Assembly: GCF_036203305.1 (NCBI RefSeq)
Contig: NZ_CP108131.1
Span: forward strand, 2,480,001-2,544,000
From: Streptomyces sp. NBC_00190
GTDB taxonomy: Bacteria; Actinomycetota; Actinomycetes; Streptomycetales; Streptomycetaceae
Direction: 5' to 3'
DNA length: 64,000 bases
Of this stretch, positions 17,827 to 25,917 are shown piece by piece (position 1 is the stretch's first letter; every line of letters starts with the position of its first letter). The notes beneath the pieces are model-generated. The model was given only the letters and a program-made list of their open reading frames with translations. It did not search any database and had not been told where the DNA came from. Both the position numbers and the translations under genes were made by a program.

Positions 17827-18597
17827 TCAGTAGTGCGTGCCGCCGTCGATGCGGATCTCCGTACCGGTGATGAAGGCGCCGTCCTCGGACGCCAGCATGG
17901 CGACGACGCCGGCCACGGTCTGCGGGCCGGCGAAGCCCTGGCCGATGGCCGGGGCGAGCTTGGCGAAGAGGGACCAGTCGGTGTCCTCGGGCAGGCCGGG
18001 GCCGGTCCCGGTGGTCATGCCGCTCTCGATGGAGCCGGGCGCGACGGAGACGAAGCGCAGGCCCTGCTTGCTGTACTCGGCGGCCAGCGCGTGGGTCATG
18101 GACTGGATGCCGCCCTTGCTGGCCGCGTAGGCGGACATGTAGGGGTGCGCGAAGGACGCCGAGGTGGAGCTGAAGTTCACGACGACCGGCCGGTCGCCCG
18201 CCAGCAGCGCCGGGAGCGACTCCCGGATCATCAGGAAGGTGCCGGTCAGGTTGACCGCGATGATCTTGTTCCAGAAGTCGAGCGTGGTCTGGTGGGTGTG
18301 GGCGGAGCGCAGGATGCCGGCCGCGTTGACCAGTACGTCGATCCCGCCGAGCGTGCCGACGGCGGCGGCCACGCCCTCCTTGACGGCGCTCTCGTCGGAT
18401 ATGTCCAGGACGCCGGTGGTGAGGCGGTCCGCGACTCCGGCAGCGGCGGCCTGGCCGGCGGTCTCACCCAGGCCGGTTTCACTGACGTCCACCGTGTGGA
18501 CGCGGCCGCCCTCGGCGAGGATGCGGTGGACGGTGGCGCGGCCGATGCCGGAGCCGCCGCCGGTGATGAGGACGCGACGTCCTTCGAAACGGTTCAT
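17827..18597 (-). CDS. short-chain dehydrogenase/reductase (SDR)
   Basis: A 256-residue NAD(P)-dependent oxidoreductase. It has the Rossmann motif TGGGSGIGRAT, NAAGILRS, a Ser in NFSSTSAS and the catalytic YAASKGG. The end VAMLASEDGAFITGTEIRIDGG is classical. Substrate cannot be told. ATG 18597 lacks a Shine-Dalgarno but has TACGCT 6 nt before it, so the mRNA may be leaderless. It is divergent from a TetR regulator, with a 15-bp inverted repeat between them, which suggests the regulator controls this enzyme. Confidence 0.88.
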   Translation of the reverse strand: MNRFEGRRVLITGGGSGIGRATVHRILAEGGRVHTVDVSETGLGETAGQAAAAGVADRLTTGVLDISDESAVKEGVAAAVGTLGGIDVLVNAAGILRSAHTHQTTLDFWNKIIAVNLTGTFLMIRESLPALLAGDRPVVVNFSSTSASFAHPYMSAYAASKGGIQSMTHALAAEYSKQGLRFVSVAPGSIESGMTTGTGPGLPEDTDWSLFAKLAPAIGQGFAGPQTVAGVVAMLASEDGAFITGTEIRIDGGTHY

Positions 18598-18628
18598 GGG
18601 GGTGAGCGTACCGAAGCGATGACACGCT

Positions 18629-18643
18629 TTGCCAGAGTGGCAA
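18629..18643. promoter_or_regulatory. candidate TetR operator between SDR and TetR genes
   Basis: TTGCCA-gag-TGGCAA is a perfect 6+6 bp inverted repeat in the 88-bp divergent region. It lies where the -35 regions of the two promoters (TACGCT for the SDR, TAGGCT at 18673-18678 for the regulator) would be expected. Confidence 0.5.
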
Positions 18644-18685
18644 TCACTGCAATATGTCGTGGTACCGGGAGGTAGGCTTCACCCC

Positions 18686-19339
18686 GTGAGATCCCCTCGC
18701 CCGTACTCCCCCCAGGCCGACCCCGGAGCCCAGTCGCTGACCGAGCGCCGCAAGGCCGCCACCCAGCTCGACATCGCCCGCGCGGCCTGCGAACTGTTCG
18801 CCGCGCACGGCCCCGACGGCACGACCGCCGAGGACATCGCCCACCGGGCGGGGGTGGCGCTGCGCACGTTCTACCGCTACTTCCGCAACAAGCAGGAGGC
18901 GGTGGCCCCGCTGCTGGCGGGCGGCGGCGACGCCTGGCGCGCGCTGCTCGCCGAGGAGGATCCCGGCACCCCCCTCGCCGAGGCCCTGGAGCGCGCCGTC
19001 AGGCGGTCACTGAGCGACTCCCAGACGGTCGAGGAGGGCCTGGAGGTGACCCGCGGCCTGCTGCGCGCGGCGGCGACCGACGAGGCCCTGCGGGCGGTCT
19101 GGTACCGGGTGAACCAGGACTCCGAGGAGCGCCTGGTCCCGGTGGTCGCCCGGCTGGCCGGCGCCGAGGCGGACCCTCTGGGCGTCCGCCTGCTCGCCGC
19201 GGCGGCGACGGACGCGATCCGGATCTCGCTGGAGCTGTGGTCGACGACGGACGACCCGGTGTCGGGCCCCGGCTCCCCGGCCGAACTCGCGGTCCGCTGC
19301 CTGCACGACCTCACCGGCGCGATGCCCCTGCTGCGCTGA
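18686..19339 (+). CDS. TetR-family transcriptional regulator
   Basis: A 217-residue repressor. The HTH near residues 25-60 has LDIARAACELFAAHGPDGTT and RAGVALRTFYRYFRNKQE, and the rest is a helical ligand domain. GTG 18686 has no good ribosome site, but TAGGCT ends 7 nt before it, so the transcript is probably leaderless. An in-frame extension to 18629 would run through the operator and is unlikely. It is divergent from the SDR gene, its most likely target. Confidence 0.87.
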   Translation: MRSPRPYSPQADPGAQSLTERRKAATQLDIARAACELFAAHGPDGTTAEDIAHRAGVALRTFYRYFRNKQEAVAPLLAGGGDAWRALLAEEDPGTPLAEALERAVRRSLSDSQTVEEGLEVTRGLLRAAATDEALRAVWYRVNQDSEERLVPVVARLAGAEADPLGVRLLAAAATDAIRISLELWSTTDDPVSGPGSPAELAVRCLHDLTGAMPLLR

Positions 19340-19361
19340 TCGTCAGCGCGGCAGGGGCATC
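19321..19361. terminator. 19-bp hairpin overlapping the TetR stop codon
   Basis: GATGCCCCTGCTGCGCTGA (19321-19339) pairs with 19343-19361 over 19 positions, with one G-U pair and a 3-nt loop. The left arm contains the last codons and TGA of the TetR gene. It can serve this gene and the convergent secreted-protein gene. Confidence 0.6.
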
Positions 19362-19397
19362 TGGTCCGCCCGGTGGCCCTCTGTGTCCTCACAGGCG

Positions 19398-19907
19398 TCA
19401 GCGGCCGCCGCCCCAGCCTCCGCCACCGTCGCCGCCACCGCCATTGCCCCAGTCACCGCTGCCGCCGCCGTCACCGCCACGGCCGTTGCCCCAGTCACCG
19501 TTGCCGCCGGAGTCGTTCCAGTTCCAGTTGCCGCCGTCACCGCCGCTGCCGGAATCGTTCCAGTTCCAGTTGCCGCCGTCACCGCCACGGCCCGAGTCGT
19601 TCCAGTTCCAGTTGCCGCCGTCACCGCCACGGCCCGAGTCGTTCCAGTTCGAGTCGTTCCAGTAGCCCCAGTCGTAGCGGTTGTTACGGCCGTCGCCGCC
19701 GACTCCGCCGTCGTCCCAGCACCAGCTGGGGCGGTCGCGCCAGTCGCGGTTGCAGCACTCGTCCCAGCGCCAGTCGCTCCAGCGCCCGTCCGAGCACCTC
19801 CACGTACCGCCACCGGTGGAAGTGGCCGAGGCGGTGCCGACCGGCATCAGACCGATGGCGACTCCTGCGGCGCCCGCCATGGCAGCCGCGATGATCCTAC
19901 GGCGCAT
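19398..19907 (-). CDS. secreted Gly/Asn/Trp/Asp-repeat protein
   Basis: A 169-residue protein of unknown function. A signal peptide (MRRRIIAAAMAGAAGVAIGL, cleavage near TASA) is followed by a Trp/Cys-rich segment with four Cys and many Asp-Arg-Trp clusters. The C-terminal half is low complexity, containing three tandem 14-residue copies of NDSGRGGDGGNWNW (about residues 88-130) and then Gly/Asp/Trp stretches. It should be exported and may be a surface or matrix protein. ATG 19907 has GGAGG 9 nt upstream; a GTG two codons earlier is too close. No homologous family comes to mind. Confidence 0.7.
   Translation of the reverse strand: MRRRIIAAAMAGAAGVAIGLMPVGTASATSTGGGTWRCSDGRWSDWRWDECCNRDWRDRPSWCWDDGGVGGDGRNNRYDWGYWNDSNWNDSGRGGDGGNWNWNDSGRGGDGGNWNWNDSGSGGDGGNWNWNDSGGNGDWGNGRGGDGGGSGDWGNGGGGDGGGGWGGGR
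19518..19643. repeat. three tandem 42-bp coding repeats
   Basis: Near-identical 42-bp units begin at 19518, 19560 and 19602 and encode the 14-residue repeat of the secreted protein. The high nucleotide identity suggests recent expansion or homogenisation. Confidence 0.8.
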
Positions 19908-19992
19908 GTTCACGCACCTCCGAACACGTTTCGCTTATTCGGCCTTTAGGACATTTCAACCCTCACTCGGGCTCGTCGCGCTGTCAAAGCAG

Positions 19993-20036
19993 AAAGGCCC
20001 CCCGCCGCGCTCCGAGGAGTGCGGCGGGGGGCCTTT
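19993..20036. terminator. bidirectional-type terminator downstream of glnA
   Basis: Perfect 16-bp stem AAAGGCCCCCCGCCGC / GCGGCGGGGGGCCTTT with a 12-nt loop. It lies 24 nt past the glnA stop on the minus strand and ends in T residues in both directions. Confidence 0.8.
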
Positions 20037-20059
20037 CACCAGGCATTTTTACAGCGTTT

Positions 20060-21469
20060 TTACAGGTCGAAGTAGAGCTCGAACTCGTGCGGGTGCGGAC
20101 GCTGCGCGATCGGGGCGATCTCGTGCGTGCGCTTGTAGTCGATCCAGGTCTCGATCAGGTCGGGGGTGAAGACACCGCCGGCCAGGAGGTACTCGTGGTC
20201 CGCCTCCAGCGCCTTGAGGACGTCCTCGAGGCTGGTCGGGACCTGCGGGACGCTCGCGTGCTCGTCGGGCGAGAGCTCGTAGAGGTCCTTGTCGATCGGC
20301 TCCATCGGCTCGATCTTGTTCTTGATGCCGTCGAGGCCCGCGAGCAGCAGCGCCGAGAAGGCGAGGTACGGGTTGGACGACGGGTCCGGGGCGCGGAACT
20401 CGACGCGCTTGGCCTTCGGGTTCGAGCCCGTGATCGGGATGCGCATGGCGGCGGAGCGGTTGCGCTGCGAGTACACCATGTTGACCGGCGCCTCGAAGCC
20501 CGGCACCAGGCGGTGGTACGAGTTCACCGTCGGGTTGGTGAACGCCAGCAGCGACGGGGCGTGCTTGAGGATGCCGCCGATGTAGTAGCGGGCGGTGTCC
20601 GACAGGCCCGCGTAGCCGGCCTCGTCGTAGAACAGCGGGTCGCCGTTGGCCCACAGCGACTGGTGCACGTGCATGCCCGAGCCGTTGTCACCGAAGATCG
20701 GCTTCGGCATGAAGGTCGCGGTCTTGCCGTTGCGCCAGGCGACGTTCTTCACGACGTACTTGAAGAGCATCAGGTCGTCGGCCGCGGCGAGCAGCGTGTT
20801 GAACTTGTAGTTGATCTCGGCCTGGCCACCGGTGCCGACCTCGTGGTGCTGGCGCTCGACCTGGAGGCCCTGGGCGTCCAGTTCGAGGGAGATCTCGGCG
20901 CGCAGGTCGGCGAAGTGGTCGACCGGGGCTACGGGGAAGTAACCACCCTTGTAGCGGACCTTGTAGCCGCGGTTGTTCTCCTCGGAACCGGTGTTCCAGG
21001 CGCCGGCCTCGGAGTCGATGTGGTAGAAGCCCTCGTTCGCGGAGGTCGCGAAGCGCACGCTGTCGAACACGTAGAACTCGGCCTCGGGGCCGAAGAACGC
21101 GGTGTCGGCGATGCCGGTGGAGGCGAGGTACGCCTCGGCCTTCTTCGCGATGTTGCGCGGGTCGCGGCTGTAGGCCTCACCCGTGATCGGGTCGTGGATG
21201 AAGAAGTTGATGTTCAGCGTCTTGTCACGGCGGAACGGGTCCAGGCGGGCCGTGGTGATGTCGGCACGCAGAGCCATGTCGGACTCGTGGATGGCCTGGA
21301 AGCCGCGGATCGAGGAGCCGTCGAAGGCGAGCTCCTCCGCCGGGTCGAACGCCCGCGCCGGGATGGTGAAGTGCTGCATCACACCAGGCAGGTCGCAGAA
21401 GCGGACGTCGACGAACTTGACGTCGTTCTCCTCGATGTACTGCTTCACTTCGTCGGCGTTCTGGAACAT
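20060..21469 (-). CDS. glnA: glutamine synthetase type I
   Basis: A 469-residue GS-I subunit forming dodecamers, making glutamine from glutamate, ammonia and ATP. Motifs include [42 protein letters not shown] and [13 protein letters not shown]. The [10 protein letters not shown] region carries the Tyr that GlnE adenylylates in the GS-I beta class. ATG 21469 follows AGGAGGAG. A GlnR box about 100 bp upstream (21569-21606) shows nitrogen control, and the gene is followed by a strong terminator, so it is monocistronic. Confidence 0.97.
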   Translation of the reverse strand: MFQNADEVKQYIEENDVKFVDVRFCDLPGVMQHFTIPARAFDPAEELAFDGSSIRGFQAIHESDMALRADITTARLDPFRRDKTLNINFFIHDPITGEAYSRDPRNIAKKAEAYLASTGIADTAFFGPEAEFYVFDSVRFATSANEGFYHIDSEAGAWNTGSEENNRGYKVRYKGGYFPVAPVDHFADLRAEISLELDAQGLQVERQHHEVGTGGQAEINYKFNTLLAAADDLMLFKYVVKNVAWRNGKTATFMPKPIFGDNGSGMHVHQSLWANGDPLFYDEAGYAGLSDTARYYIGGILKHAPSLLAFTNPTVNSYHRLVPGFEAPVNMVYSQRNRSAAMRIPITGSNPKAKRVEFRAPDPSSNPYLAFSALLLAGLDGIKNKIEPMEPIDKDLYELSPDEHASVPQVPTSLEDVLKALEADHEYLLAGGVFTPDLIETWIDYKRTHEIAPIAQRPHPHEFELYFDL

Positions 21470-21568
21470 CCAACTCCTCCTACTCCCGGCCCCGGGGGAG
21501 GGACGGGTTGCATAGCTCGTGGTGCGTCAGTGCGGTGCCGCACGCTGACCCGACCATAAGCAGACGGG

Positions 21569-21606
21569 ATTTCTCAAGCATGACCCATTTGTTTCGCACA
21601 CGTTAA
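21569..21606 (-). promoter_or_regulatory. GlnR box upstream of glnA
   Basis: Read on the minus strand: TTAAC-n6-GAAAC-n6-GTCAT-n6-GAAAT. This matches the Streptomyces a1-b1-a2-b2 GlnR pattern (gTnAC-n6-GaAAC twice) with exact 6-nt spacers. It starts 100 nt upstream of the glnA ATG. Confidence 0.8.
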
Positions 21607-21654
21607 CCAGGGTCCCGTCCGAAGGCCGTGAGGCAGCACCGGTACCGTGGTCGG

Positions 21655-22122
21655 GTGGACAACAGGCAAGCATTCGGATCCTGGCTCTCCGGCCCCCGCG
21701 CGGCCGCGGAGGAGATGGGCGTCGACTTCGGCCATCCGGGCCAACGGCTCGGCCTGCCTCAGCAGGGGCCCGGGTCCGTGGCCCGGTTCGGCCGCCGGCT
21801 CGCGGGTGTCGCCCTCGACTGGACCGGCTGCCTGCTGATCGCCTACGGGCTGGTCACGGGCGGCGACATGGCCGCCGCGCGCAGCTGGACGCTGTGGCTC
21901 TTCCTGGCCCTGAGCATCCTCACGGTCGGCACCGTGGGCTTCACCCCCGGCAAGCGGATCGTGGGGATCCGAGTGATCTCGGAGGACGGCGGCCGCCTCG
22001 GCGCCGTCCGGGTGATCGTGCGCACGCTGCTGCTGGCCCTGGTCATCCCCGCGCTGATCTGGGACCGTGACGGCCGCGGCCTGCACGACCGGCTCGCGCG
22101 CGCCGTCCAGGTGCGCATCTGA
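21655..22122 (+). CDS. RDD-family membrane protein
   Basis: A 155-residue protein with two to three membrane segments (VALDWTGCLLIAYGLV, LWLFLALSILTVGTVG, VIVRTLLLALVIPALIW). The RDD signature is visible as FGRRLAGVALDW, FTPGKRIVGIRV and RDGRGLHDRLARAVQV. The family has no single agreed function. GTG 21655 lacks a ribosome site, but TACCGT ends 6 nt before it, so a leaderless mRNA is likely. It is divergent from glnA and convergent with the DUF4191 gene. Confidence 0.85.
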   Translation: MDNRQAFGSWLSGPRAAAEEMGVDFGHPGQRLGLPQQGPGSVARFGRRLAGVALDWTGCLLIAYGLVTGGDMAAARSWTLWLFLALSILTVGTVGFTPGKRIVGIRVISEDGGRLGAVRVIVRTLLLALVIPALIWDRDGRGLHDRLARAVQVRI

Positions 22123-22172
22123 GGCCTGCGGCAGGCAGGCAGGACGGGCAGGACGGCACACACGACGACACG

Positions 22173-22222
22173 GACACAGGGGCGCCCCCCGAGCCGCGCG
22201 GCTCGGGGGGCGCCCCTGTGTC
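22173..22222. terminator. 50-bp perfect palindrome between convergent genes
   Basis: Two 25-bp arms (22173-22197 and 22198-22222) are exactly complementary with no spacer. The element sits in the 124-bp convergent gap between the RDD and DUF4191 genes and probably ends transcription in both directions. Confidence 0.75.
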
Positions 22223-22246
22223 GTATACGAAAATCAGGTCAGCGGG

Positions 22247-22945
22247 TCAGCGCATCTTCCCGCCGCGCGGCATCTTCATGCCCTTCGGCATCGGGCCCTT
22301 CGGCAGCGGCATGTTGCTCATGAGGTCACCCATGGCCCGCAGCTTGTCGTTGACCTGGGTGATCTGCGGTCCGGCCAGCACGCGCGGCAGCTTGAGCAGG
22401 GTGGTGCGCACCTTCTTGAGCGGCACCTCGCCCTCGCCCGTACCCACGATGAAGGTGTGCACCGGCACGTCCGGCATGATCCGGGCCAGCTTCTTCTTCT
22501 CGTTCGCGAGCAGCGGCTTCACGCGGTTCGGGTTGCCCTCGGCGATCAGCACGACGCCGGCCTTGCCGACGGCCCGGTGGACGATGTCCTGCTGCCGGGT
22601 CATCGCGACCGCCGGGGTGGTCGTCCAGCCCCGGCCCACGTTGTCCAGTACGGCCGCGGCCGCGCCCGGCTGTCCCTCCATCTGCCCGAAGGCAGCCCGC
22701 TCGGCTCGTCGCCCGAAGACGATCGCCATCGCGAGGAACGCCACCAGGAAGCCCAGAATGCCCAGGTAGACCGGGTGGTCGATCAGGAAGCCGATCGCAA
22801 GAAAGACACCGAAGGTGACGATTCCCACGCCCGCGACGATCAGACCGACCTTCGGGTCGGCCTTGCGCGTCATCTTGTACGTCAGGGCGATCTGCTTCAG
22901 TCGCCCGGGGTTCGCAGCAGTCTCTGCGTTTGACTTCCTCGCCAT
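22247..22945 (-). CDS. DUF4191 family membrane protein
   Basis: A 232-residue protein. The start MARKSNAETAANPGRLKQIA, two adjacent membrane segments near residues 35-80, and the later RGWTTTPAVAMTRQQDIVHR and KKLARIMPDVPVHTFIVG blocks are typical of DUF4191. The family accompanies lipA/lipB in actinobacteria, as here, but its role is not established. The C-terminus is Met/Lys/Pro-rich. ATG 22945 has no ribosome site, but TAAACT lies 7 nt upstream, so it may be leaderless. Confidence 0.82.
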   Translation of the reverse strand: MARKSNAETAANPGRLKQIALTYKMTRKADPKVGLIVAGVGIVTFGVFLAIGFLIDHPVYLGILGFLVAFLAMAIVFGRRAERAAFGQMEGQPGAAAAVLDNVGRGWTTTPAVAMTRQQDIVHRAVGKAGVVLIAEGNPNRVKPLLANEKKKLARIMPDVPVHTFIVGTGEGEVPLKKVRTTLLKLPRVLAGPQITQVNDKLRAMGDLMSNMPLPKGPMPKGMKMPRGGKMR

Positions 22946-22955
22946 ACAGCGAAGT

Positions 22956-23153
22956 TTACGTGGCCTGCGGGGTCCGGGTCGCCGCGGCCTCAAGTACGTG
23001 TTCGGTTTCGACCCGGTCCTTGGCCCGGCGGCGGTCCTCCAGCACCGCCGTCCAGGCGTTGCGCCGGGCGCCGCTCATGAGCAGCGACTCGATGCCCCGG
23101 AAGGCGTCGGAGAGCGTCGGGATGGCGATGGCGCGTACGGGCGCGGCCTGCAT
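22956..23153 (-). CDS. small conserved-looking protein of unknown function
   Basis: A 65-residue protein starting MQAAPVRAIAIPTLSDAFRG. It has a basic central stretch (EDRRRAKDR) and no membrane segment. I do not recognise a family. ATG 23153 has AAAGGG 9 nt upstream, while an in-frame GTG at 23180 has none. A promoter with TTGACC, a 17-nt gap and TAACAC lies upstream at 23225-23253. The 10-nt gap to the DUF4191 start suggests they could share transcripts. Confidence 0.6.
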   Translation of the reverse strand: MQAAPVRAIAIPTLSDAFRGIESLLMSGARRNAWTAVLEDRRRAKDRVETEHVLEAAATRTPQAT

Positions 23154-23180
23154 GATGTCGATCCCTTTCACGGAACTCAC

Positions 23181-23486
23181 GTCGGCAGTGCGATTGCGGT
23201 GCGTGGATTCAGCGTCACTGTTCGGTGTTACCAGGGCGTGACCGGTCGGTCAAATGTGATTGACACGTTGCAAAGACTGACGCGGCCCGCCGGGCTCTTC
23301 CTCGAAAGAGCCTAGGGGCCGCGCCTGTGCGGTATTACTGCCTAGTAATGTTTTGTGTGCGAGTTCACACGCTTGCCACGCGGGTTCACGCTCCGGCGTG
23401 GCTGCGCTCCTCGGTTCCCGGTCGAGCTCCACCTCGCCACCGCTCCGGCCGCGTGCCCGCCCTCGTGCCTCGGGCAGACCCGCAAC
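23181..23486. promoter_or_regulatory. lipA downstream region with hairpins and a promoter
   Basis: 306 bp without a gene. On the minus strand, TTGACC-n17-TAACAC (23225-23253) is a good promoter for the small gene. A nested hairpin at 23284-23322 (outer GCGGCCC/GGGGCCGC, inner GGCTCTT/AAGAGCC) may terminate lipA. ATTACT-gcct-AGTAAT (23334-23349) is an AT-rich inverted repeat of unknown use. Confidence 0.5.
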
Positions 23487-24440
23487 CTACGCTCCGGCTC
23501 GGCTGCGCTTCTCCATCGCCTGCGCGTAAAGACGACCCGCCCGGTACGACGACCGGACCAGCGGACCGGACATGACGCCGGAGTAGCCGATCTCCTCGGC
23601 CTCCTTCGCCAGCTCGACGAACTCGGCCGGCTTCACCCAGCGCTCGACGGGGTGGTGCCGCGGCGAGGGCCGCAGGTACTGGGTGATGGTGATGAGCTCG
23701 CAGCCGGCCTCGTGCAGGTCCTTCAGGGCCTGCGAGACCTCCTCGCGCTCCTCGCCCATGCCGAGGATCAGGTTCGACTTGGTGACCAGGCCGTAGGCGC
23801 GCGCCTTGGTGATCACTTCGAGGGAGCGCTCGTAGCGGAAGCCGGGGCGGATCCGCTTGAAGATCCGCGGCACCGTCTCGACGTTGTGCGCGAAGACCTC
23901 GGGGCGGGAGGCGAAGACCTCCTCCAGCAGCTCCGGGACCGCGTTGAAATCGGGGGCCAGCAGCTCGACCTTGGTGTGGCCGGCCTCGCGGCCCGCCGTC
24001 TGCTGGTGGATCTGGCGCACGGTCTCCGCGTACAGCCAGGCGCCGCCGTCGGCCAGGTCGTCGCGCGCGACGCCCGTGATGGTGGCGTAGTTCAGGTCCA
24101 TCGTGACCACGGACTCGCCGACGCGCCGCGGCTCGTCGCGGTCCAGCGCCTCGGGCTTGCCCGTGTCGATCTGGCAGAAGTCACAGCGCCGGGTGCACTG
24201 GTCACCACCGATGAGGAAGGTGGCCTCGCGGTCCTCCCAGCATTCGTAGATGTTCGGACAGCCGGCTTCCTGGCACACCGTGTGCAGTCCTTCGCCCTTC
24301 ACCAGGGCCTGCATCTTGGTGTACTCGGGACCCATCTTCGCCCGGGTCTTGATCCACTCGGGCTTGCGCTCGATGGGGGTCTGGCTGTTACGGACCTCCA
24401 GGCGCAGCATCTTGCGTCCGTCGGGTGCGACTGCGGACAC
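23487..24440 (-). CDS. lipA: lipoyl synthase
   Basis: A 317-residue radical SAM enzyme that inserts two sulfurs into octanoyl-lysine to give lipoyl. The auxiliary Fe-S cluster motif is [12 protein letters not shown] (Cys56, 61, 67) and the radical SAM motif is CTRRCDFC (Cys82, 86, 89). The C-terminal [12 protein letters not shown] is the conserved RSSY. GTG 24440 has GGGAG 6 nt upstream. It follows lipB by 109 nt on the same strand. Its product modifies the nearby E2 lipoyl domains. Confidence 0.97.
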   Translation of the reverse strand: MSAVAPDGRKMLRLEVRNSQTPIERKPEWIKTRAKMGPEYTKMQALVKGEGLHTVCQEAGCPNIYECWEDREATFLIGGDQCTRRCDFCQIDTGKPEALDRDEPRRVGESVVTMDLNYATITGVARDDLADGGAWLYAETVRQIHQQTAGREAGHTKVELLAPDFNAVPELLEEVFASRPEVFAHNVETVPRIFKRIRPGFRYERSLEVITKARAYGLVTKSNLILGMGEEREEVSQALKDLHEAGCELITITQYLRPSPRHHPVERWVKPAEFVELAKEAEEIGYSGVMSGPLVRSSYRAGRLYAQAMEKRSRAGA

Positions 24441-24549
24441 GACCGGCTCCCTGTGACTTCGATTCTTCGGCGCCCACCAGGGTACGCCCGTAAATTCGTA
24501 CGCTCTTACGTCCGCCAACCTGGGGGGCGCCGGACCCATTCCCCGGCCG

Positions 24550-25347
24550 TCAGCCGGCGGCCGTCTCGATCTCCCGGGGCCGCAGCTCCGCGTGCTCCAG
24601 TACGTCCTTCAGGTGGCGCTCGATGACCGGAACCACCTCGGCGATGGTGATCTCCCGGCCCAGTTCGTACGAGAGCGAGGTCACACCGGCGTCCCGGATG
24701 CCGCAGGGGACGATCCGGTCGAACCAGGTGTTGTCAGGGTTCACGTTGATCGCGAAGCCGTGCATCGTGACGCCCTTGGCGACCCGGATGCCGATGGCGG
24801 CGAGCTTGCGGTCCTCGCGGCGCTGGCCGGCGTTGGACGGGGCGTACTCGGGGCCGTTGAGCCGCGCGTCGAACTCCTCGTCGTGCAGCCGGGGGTCGAA
24901 TTCGAGCGAGAGGCCGCCGAGCTTGGGGCGCTCCTCGACGGGGTCGCCCAGGACCCAGACGCCGGAACGGCCCTCGACGCGGGTGGTCTCCAGGCCGAAC
25001 TCGGCGGCGGTGCGGATCAGCGCGTCCTCCAAGCGGCGGACGTGGGCGACCACGTCCACCGGGCGGGGCAGCTTCATGATCGGGTAGCCGACCAGCTGGC
25101 CGGGGCCGTGCCAGGTGATCTTGCCGCCGCGGTCCACGTCGACGACGGGCGTGCCGTCGAGCGGGCGCTCGCTGGGGGCGGTGCGCCGGCCGGCGGTGTA
25201 GACCGGCAGGTGCTCCACCAGCAGGCAGGTGTCCTCGATCTCGTCCGCGAAGCGGGCGGCGTGCACCCGGCGCTGCTCTTCCCAGGCCTGGGTGTACTCG
25301 ACGGATTCCGGCCCGAAGCCCAGATGGACAAACCCAAGCTCAGCCAC
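24550..25347 (-). CDS. lipB: octanoyl-ACP:protein octanoyltransferase
   Basis: A 265-residue enzyme that moves octanoyl from ACP to the target lysine of lipoyl domains. Motifs include [43 protein letters not shown] and the active Cys in [15 protein letters not shown]. Near residue 180 a stretch ([20 protein letters not shown]) lengthens the protein compared with the 230-residue mycobacterial form. GTG 25347 has GAGGAGG 7 nt upstream. It is the first gene of lipB-lipA. Confidence 0.95.
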   Translation of the reverse strand: MAELGFVHLGFGPESVEYTQAWEEQRRVHAARFADEIEDTCLLVEHLPVYTAGRRTAPSERPLDGTPVVDVDRGGKITWHGPGQLVGYPIMKLPRPVDVVAHVRRLEDALIRTAAEFGLETTRVEGRSGVWVLGDPVEERPKLGGLSLEFDPRLHDEEFDARLNGPEYAPSNAGQRREDRKLAAIGIRVAKGVTMHGFAINVNPDNTWFDRIVPCGIRDAGVTSLSYELGREITIAEVVPVIERHLKDVLEHAELRPREIETAAG

Positions 25348-25390
25348 CGCAGCGCCTCCTCGTTGAACCTGCTGTGTGCACGTATCGCAC

Positions 25391-25744
25391 TCAGCAAGAG
25401 TACGGCGGCCCCTCCGGAGGCCCGGGCGCGGGCTCGTGCGGGGGTTCGGGCGCGGGCTGCGGGACGGGCTCCGGTGCGGGTTCCTGCAGGGGCCACGGCA
25501 GCTGCTTCGGACGGCGCCTGCCCTTCGGCCGGTCCGGATCCTCATCGGCCCGCGGCAGCCGCCGGTGCCCCTCGGAGTGGTCGTTGACCCAGCCGCACAC
25601 CCCGCAGGCGTACCGGCCGTCGAGACCCGCGATGTACGTGCCGCAACGCCTGCACTCCGCCTCCGTCAACTCGGGCGGGGGAAGCGGAGCGGTGGATTCG
25701 GGACGCTCGTCGGGAAGGCGCGCCCGGTGGGTCCGGCGGGTCAT
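25391..25744 (-). CDS. small zinc-ribbon protein
   Basis: A 117-residue protein. The middle has [21 protein letters not shown], two CxxC pairs spaced as in a zinc ribbon. The C-terminal third is a Pro/Glu-rich tail of PEPAPxP-type repeats ending PPYSC. No function can be assigned. ATG 25744 has no ribosome site but TAGGCT ends 7 nt upstream, so leaderless expression is likely. It lies 43 nt upstream of lipB on the same strand and may be transcribed with it. Confidence 0.7.
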   Translation of the reverse strand: MTRRTHRARLPDERPESTAPLPPPELTEAECRRCGTYIAGLDGRYACGVCGWVNDHSEGHRRLPRADEDPDRPKGRRRPKQLPWPLQEPAPEPVPQPAPEPPHEPAPGPPEGPPYSC

Positions 25745-25917
25745 GGGCCGCAGCCTATGCGGGCGGAGGGGTTCGGTCCGTAAAGGGCCCCATCCATTCT
25801 GCACACGATCGGATGAATGTAGGGCAGAGAGGGCGGCCCGGGCGGAGTTCGCCGCTACATTCACGCCGTTCACAGGGCCGGGACTCCGGTCCGTCACGTC
25901 AGGAGACCGTGGAGCCG

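Noticed and set aside
23355..24626. Plus-strand ORF of 423 residues over lipA
   Set aside because: It mirrors lipA codons and has no recognisable domain. The lipA reading has both Fe-S cluster motifs.
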